DNA from: DASUAS01 sp963720765 | GTDB lineage: Bacteria > Actinomycetota > Acidimicrobiia > IMCC26256 > DASPTH01 | Assembly (NCBI GenBank): GCA_963720765.1 | Contig: CAVRGS010000005.1 | Span: 62,001-126,000, forward strand | Reading direction: 5' to 3' | Length of the DNA stretch: 64,000 nucleotides | Shown here: positions 62,181 to 64,000 of the stretch, piece by piece | Layout of the letters: every line of letters starts with the position of its first letter | How positions within the stretch are numbered: the first letter of the stretch is position 1 | Translations under genes and position numbers: made by a program | The notes under the pieces: generated by a model | What the model was told of the DNA's origin: nothing | The model's database searches: none | Seen by the model: only the letters and a program-made list of their open reading frames with translations

Positions 62181-63327
62181 ATGATCCGCCTCGACGCGAT
62201 CAGCAAGCAGTACCCGAACGGCCAGCTCGCCGTGCGGGAGCTCTCGCTCGACATCCCCGCGGGCGAGGTGTGCGTGCTCGTCGGCCCGTCGGGCTGCGGC
62301 AAGACCACGACGCTCAAGATGATCAACCGGCTGATCGAGCCGAGCGCGGGCCGACTCTTCCTCGACGGCCGCGACGTCACCCACGCCGATCCCGTCGAAC
62401 TGCGTCGTCACGTCGGCTACGTCATCCAGCAGGTCGGGTTGTTCCCGCACCAGACCATCGCCACCAACATCGCCACCGTCCCGAAGCTGCTCGGCTGGCC
62501 GAAGGCGCGCACCGAGGCACGGGTCGACGAACTGCTCGACCTCGTGGGCCTCGAGCCGGCGGAGTACCGCAGCCGCTATCCCGCGCAGCTCTCCGGCGGG
62601 CAGCGCCAGCGGGTCGGCGTGGCGCGCGCGCTCGCCGCCGATCCGCCCGTCCTCCTCATGGACGAGCCCTTCGGTGCCATCGACCCCGTCACCCGCGTCC
62701 GGCTGCAGGACGAGTTCCTGCGCCTCCAGGGCGAGGTGCGCAAGACGGTGGTGTTCGTCACCCACGACATCGAGGAAGCGGTGAAGATGGGCGACCGCAT
62801 CGCGATCCTCGACGTCGGGGGCGTGCTCGAGCAGTACGCCACGCCCGCCGAGGTCCTCGGTCGGCCGGCGTCCGACATGGTGCGCGGCTTCGTCGGGCGC
62901 GACCGCGCGCTCAAGCGCCTACGGGTCACGCCCATCGACGCCGAGTGCCTGGAGCACCCACCGACGGTCGCGCCCGACGCCACGCTGGCCGAGGCGCGCG
63001 CCGCGATCGCGAAGTGGGACGCCGGGTGGGTCGCCGTCGTCGACGCCGAACGGGTCACTGCGCGGGTACGTCGACGACGAGCACGCCGCGGGCGACGGCG
63101 CGATCGGCGACGCGATCGACGGCGTGTTGCAACGGGTCGAGACGTGGGTGCCGGTCGACCACGACCTCCAGGACGCCCTCGCCACCATGCTGCTGACGCG
63201 CGAGGGCTGGGTGTCGGTGCTCGACGGCGACCGCTTCGTCGGCGTGCTCACGCCCGAAGCGGTCTACCGCACGTTGCGGCGATCGCTCGAGCAGGCACCC
63301 GACCCCGTCTCGCGCGACGGGGGGTAG
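62181..63327 (+). CDS. Osmoprotectant ABC transporter ATP-binding protein with CBS domains (OpuCA/ProV-like), one frameshift
   Basis: ATPase of the quaternary-ammonium uptake system. MIRLDAISKQYPNGQLAVRE, Walker A GPSGCGKTTTLKMINRLIEP, Q-loop VGYVIQQVGLFPHQTI, signature LSGGQRQRVGVARALA, Walker B LLMDEPFGAID and VVFVTHDIEEAVKMGDRIAI are complete. Two C-terminal CBS modules follow (about residues 255-375), which in OpuA sense ionic strength. Frames change near 63057 (GTCACTGCGC); one CG/GC gives GYVDDEHAAGDG and 382 residues. Confidence 0.92.
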
Positions 63328-63371
63328 CGTCGAGCGGGACGGAGCGAGCGATCGCGAGCGACGGAGGAGAG

Positions 63372-64000
<629 letters not shown>

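Overview
The window reads as a chromosomal housekeeping stretch of a high-GC (about 70% by eye) Gram-positive bacterium of the Actinomycetota, most likely the class Acidimicrobiia. The left part follows the order known from Mycobacterium tuberculosis: rplM-rpsI-glmM-glmS, then acpS-nnr-alr, then tsaE-tsaB-rimI-tsaD-groES, then guaB3. It also carries families typical of actinobacteria (DUF3039, DUF3817, GuaB3, an F420-type LLM oxidoreductase, a monomeric isocitrate dehydrogenase). No rRNA, tRNA, CRISPR array, prophage or insertion sequence was seen.

Layout. 1-4.5 kb: 3' part of truA, a ferritin-like/VIT1 membrane protein, and two minus-strand genes (a phosphodiesterase and a PQQ-type sugar dehydrogenase lipoprotein). 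4.7-19.4 kb: ribosomal proteins L13/S9, amino-sugar synthesis (glmM and an enlarged glmS), acpS, nnr, alr, an alpha/beta hydrolase, a P1 peptidase, a family-4 uracil-DNA glycosylase, the t6A set tsaE-tsaB-rimI-tsaD, and groES behind a perfect CIRCE operator. 19.5-27.8 kb: NUDIX hydrolase, GuaB3, class I aldolase, a small unknown protein, PcrA helicase, sucC-sucD. 28-36.2 kb: purN-purH-folD, a zinc-ribbon membrane protein, icd, a J-domain protein, mdh. 36-47 kb, mixed strands: secreted peptidase, FAD-linked oxidase, glpD, ferric-reductase-like membrane protein, rhodanese, a secreted repeat protein coupled to a diguanylate cyclase, and an acyl-CoA synthetase. 47-58.8 kb: Cys-repeat secreted protein, HD phosphohydrolase, mltG, LLM oxidoreductase, DUF3039, DUF3817, an AddA/AddB-like helicase-nuclease pair, a nitrobindin-like protein, and a cytidylate-kinase-like protein. 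58.9-64 kb: DUF1345 protein, an osmoprotectant ABC transporter (binding protein and two permeases on minus, ATPase with CBS domains on plus), and the start of a cystathionine beta-synthase.

The most striking property is that more than half of the longer genes are broken into two to ten frames, by my estimate at well over 50 junctions. At nearly every junction I worked through, the reading frame and a family-like sequence are both restored by adding back one CG (or GC) dinucleotide inside a short CGCG/GCGC-like context. Reconstructed gene lengths then become multiples of three. Because the broken genes include essential ones (glmS, alr, purH, mdh, pcrA), I read this as a sequence-level artefact rather than decay, and I annotate each broken gene as one CDS spanning all its pieces. 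The best biological candidates for follow-up are the roughly 1165-residue GlmS variant, the secreted GSQ-repeat protein/diguanylate cyclase pair with its repeat-rich divergent promoter region, the AddB-like protein without a recognisable Walker A or Fe-S motif, and the C-terminal J-domain protein between icd and mdh.
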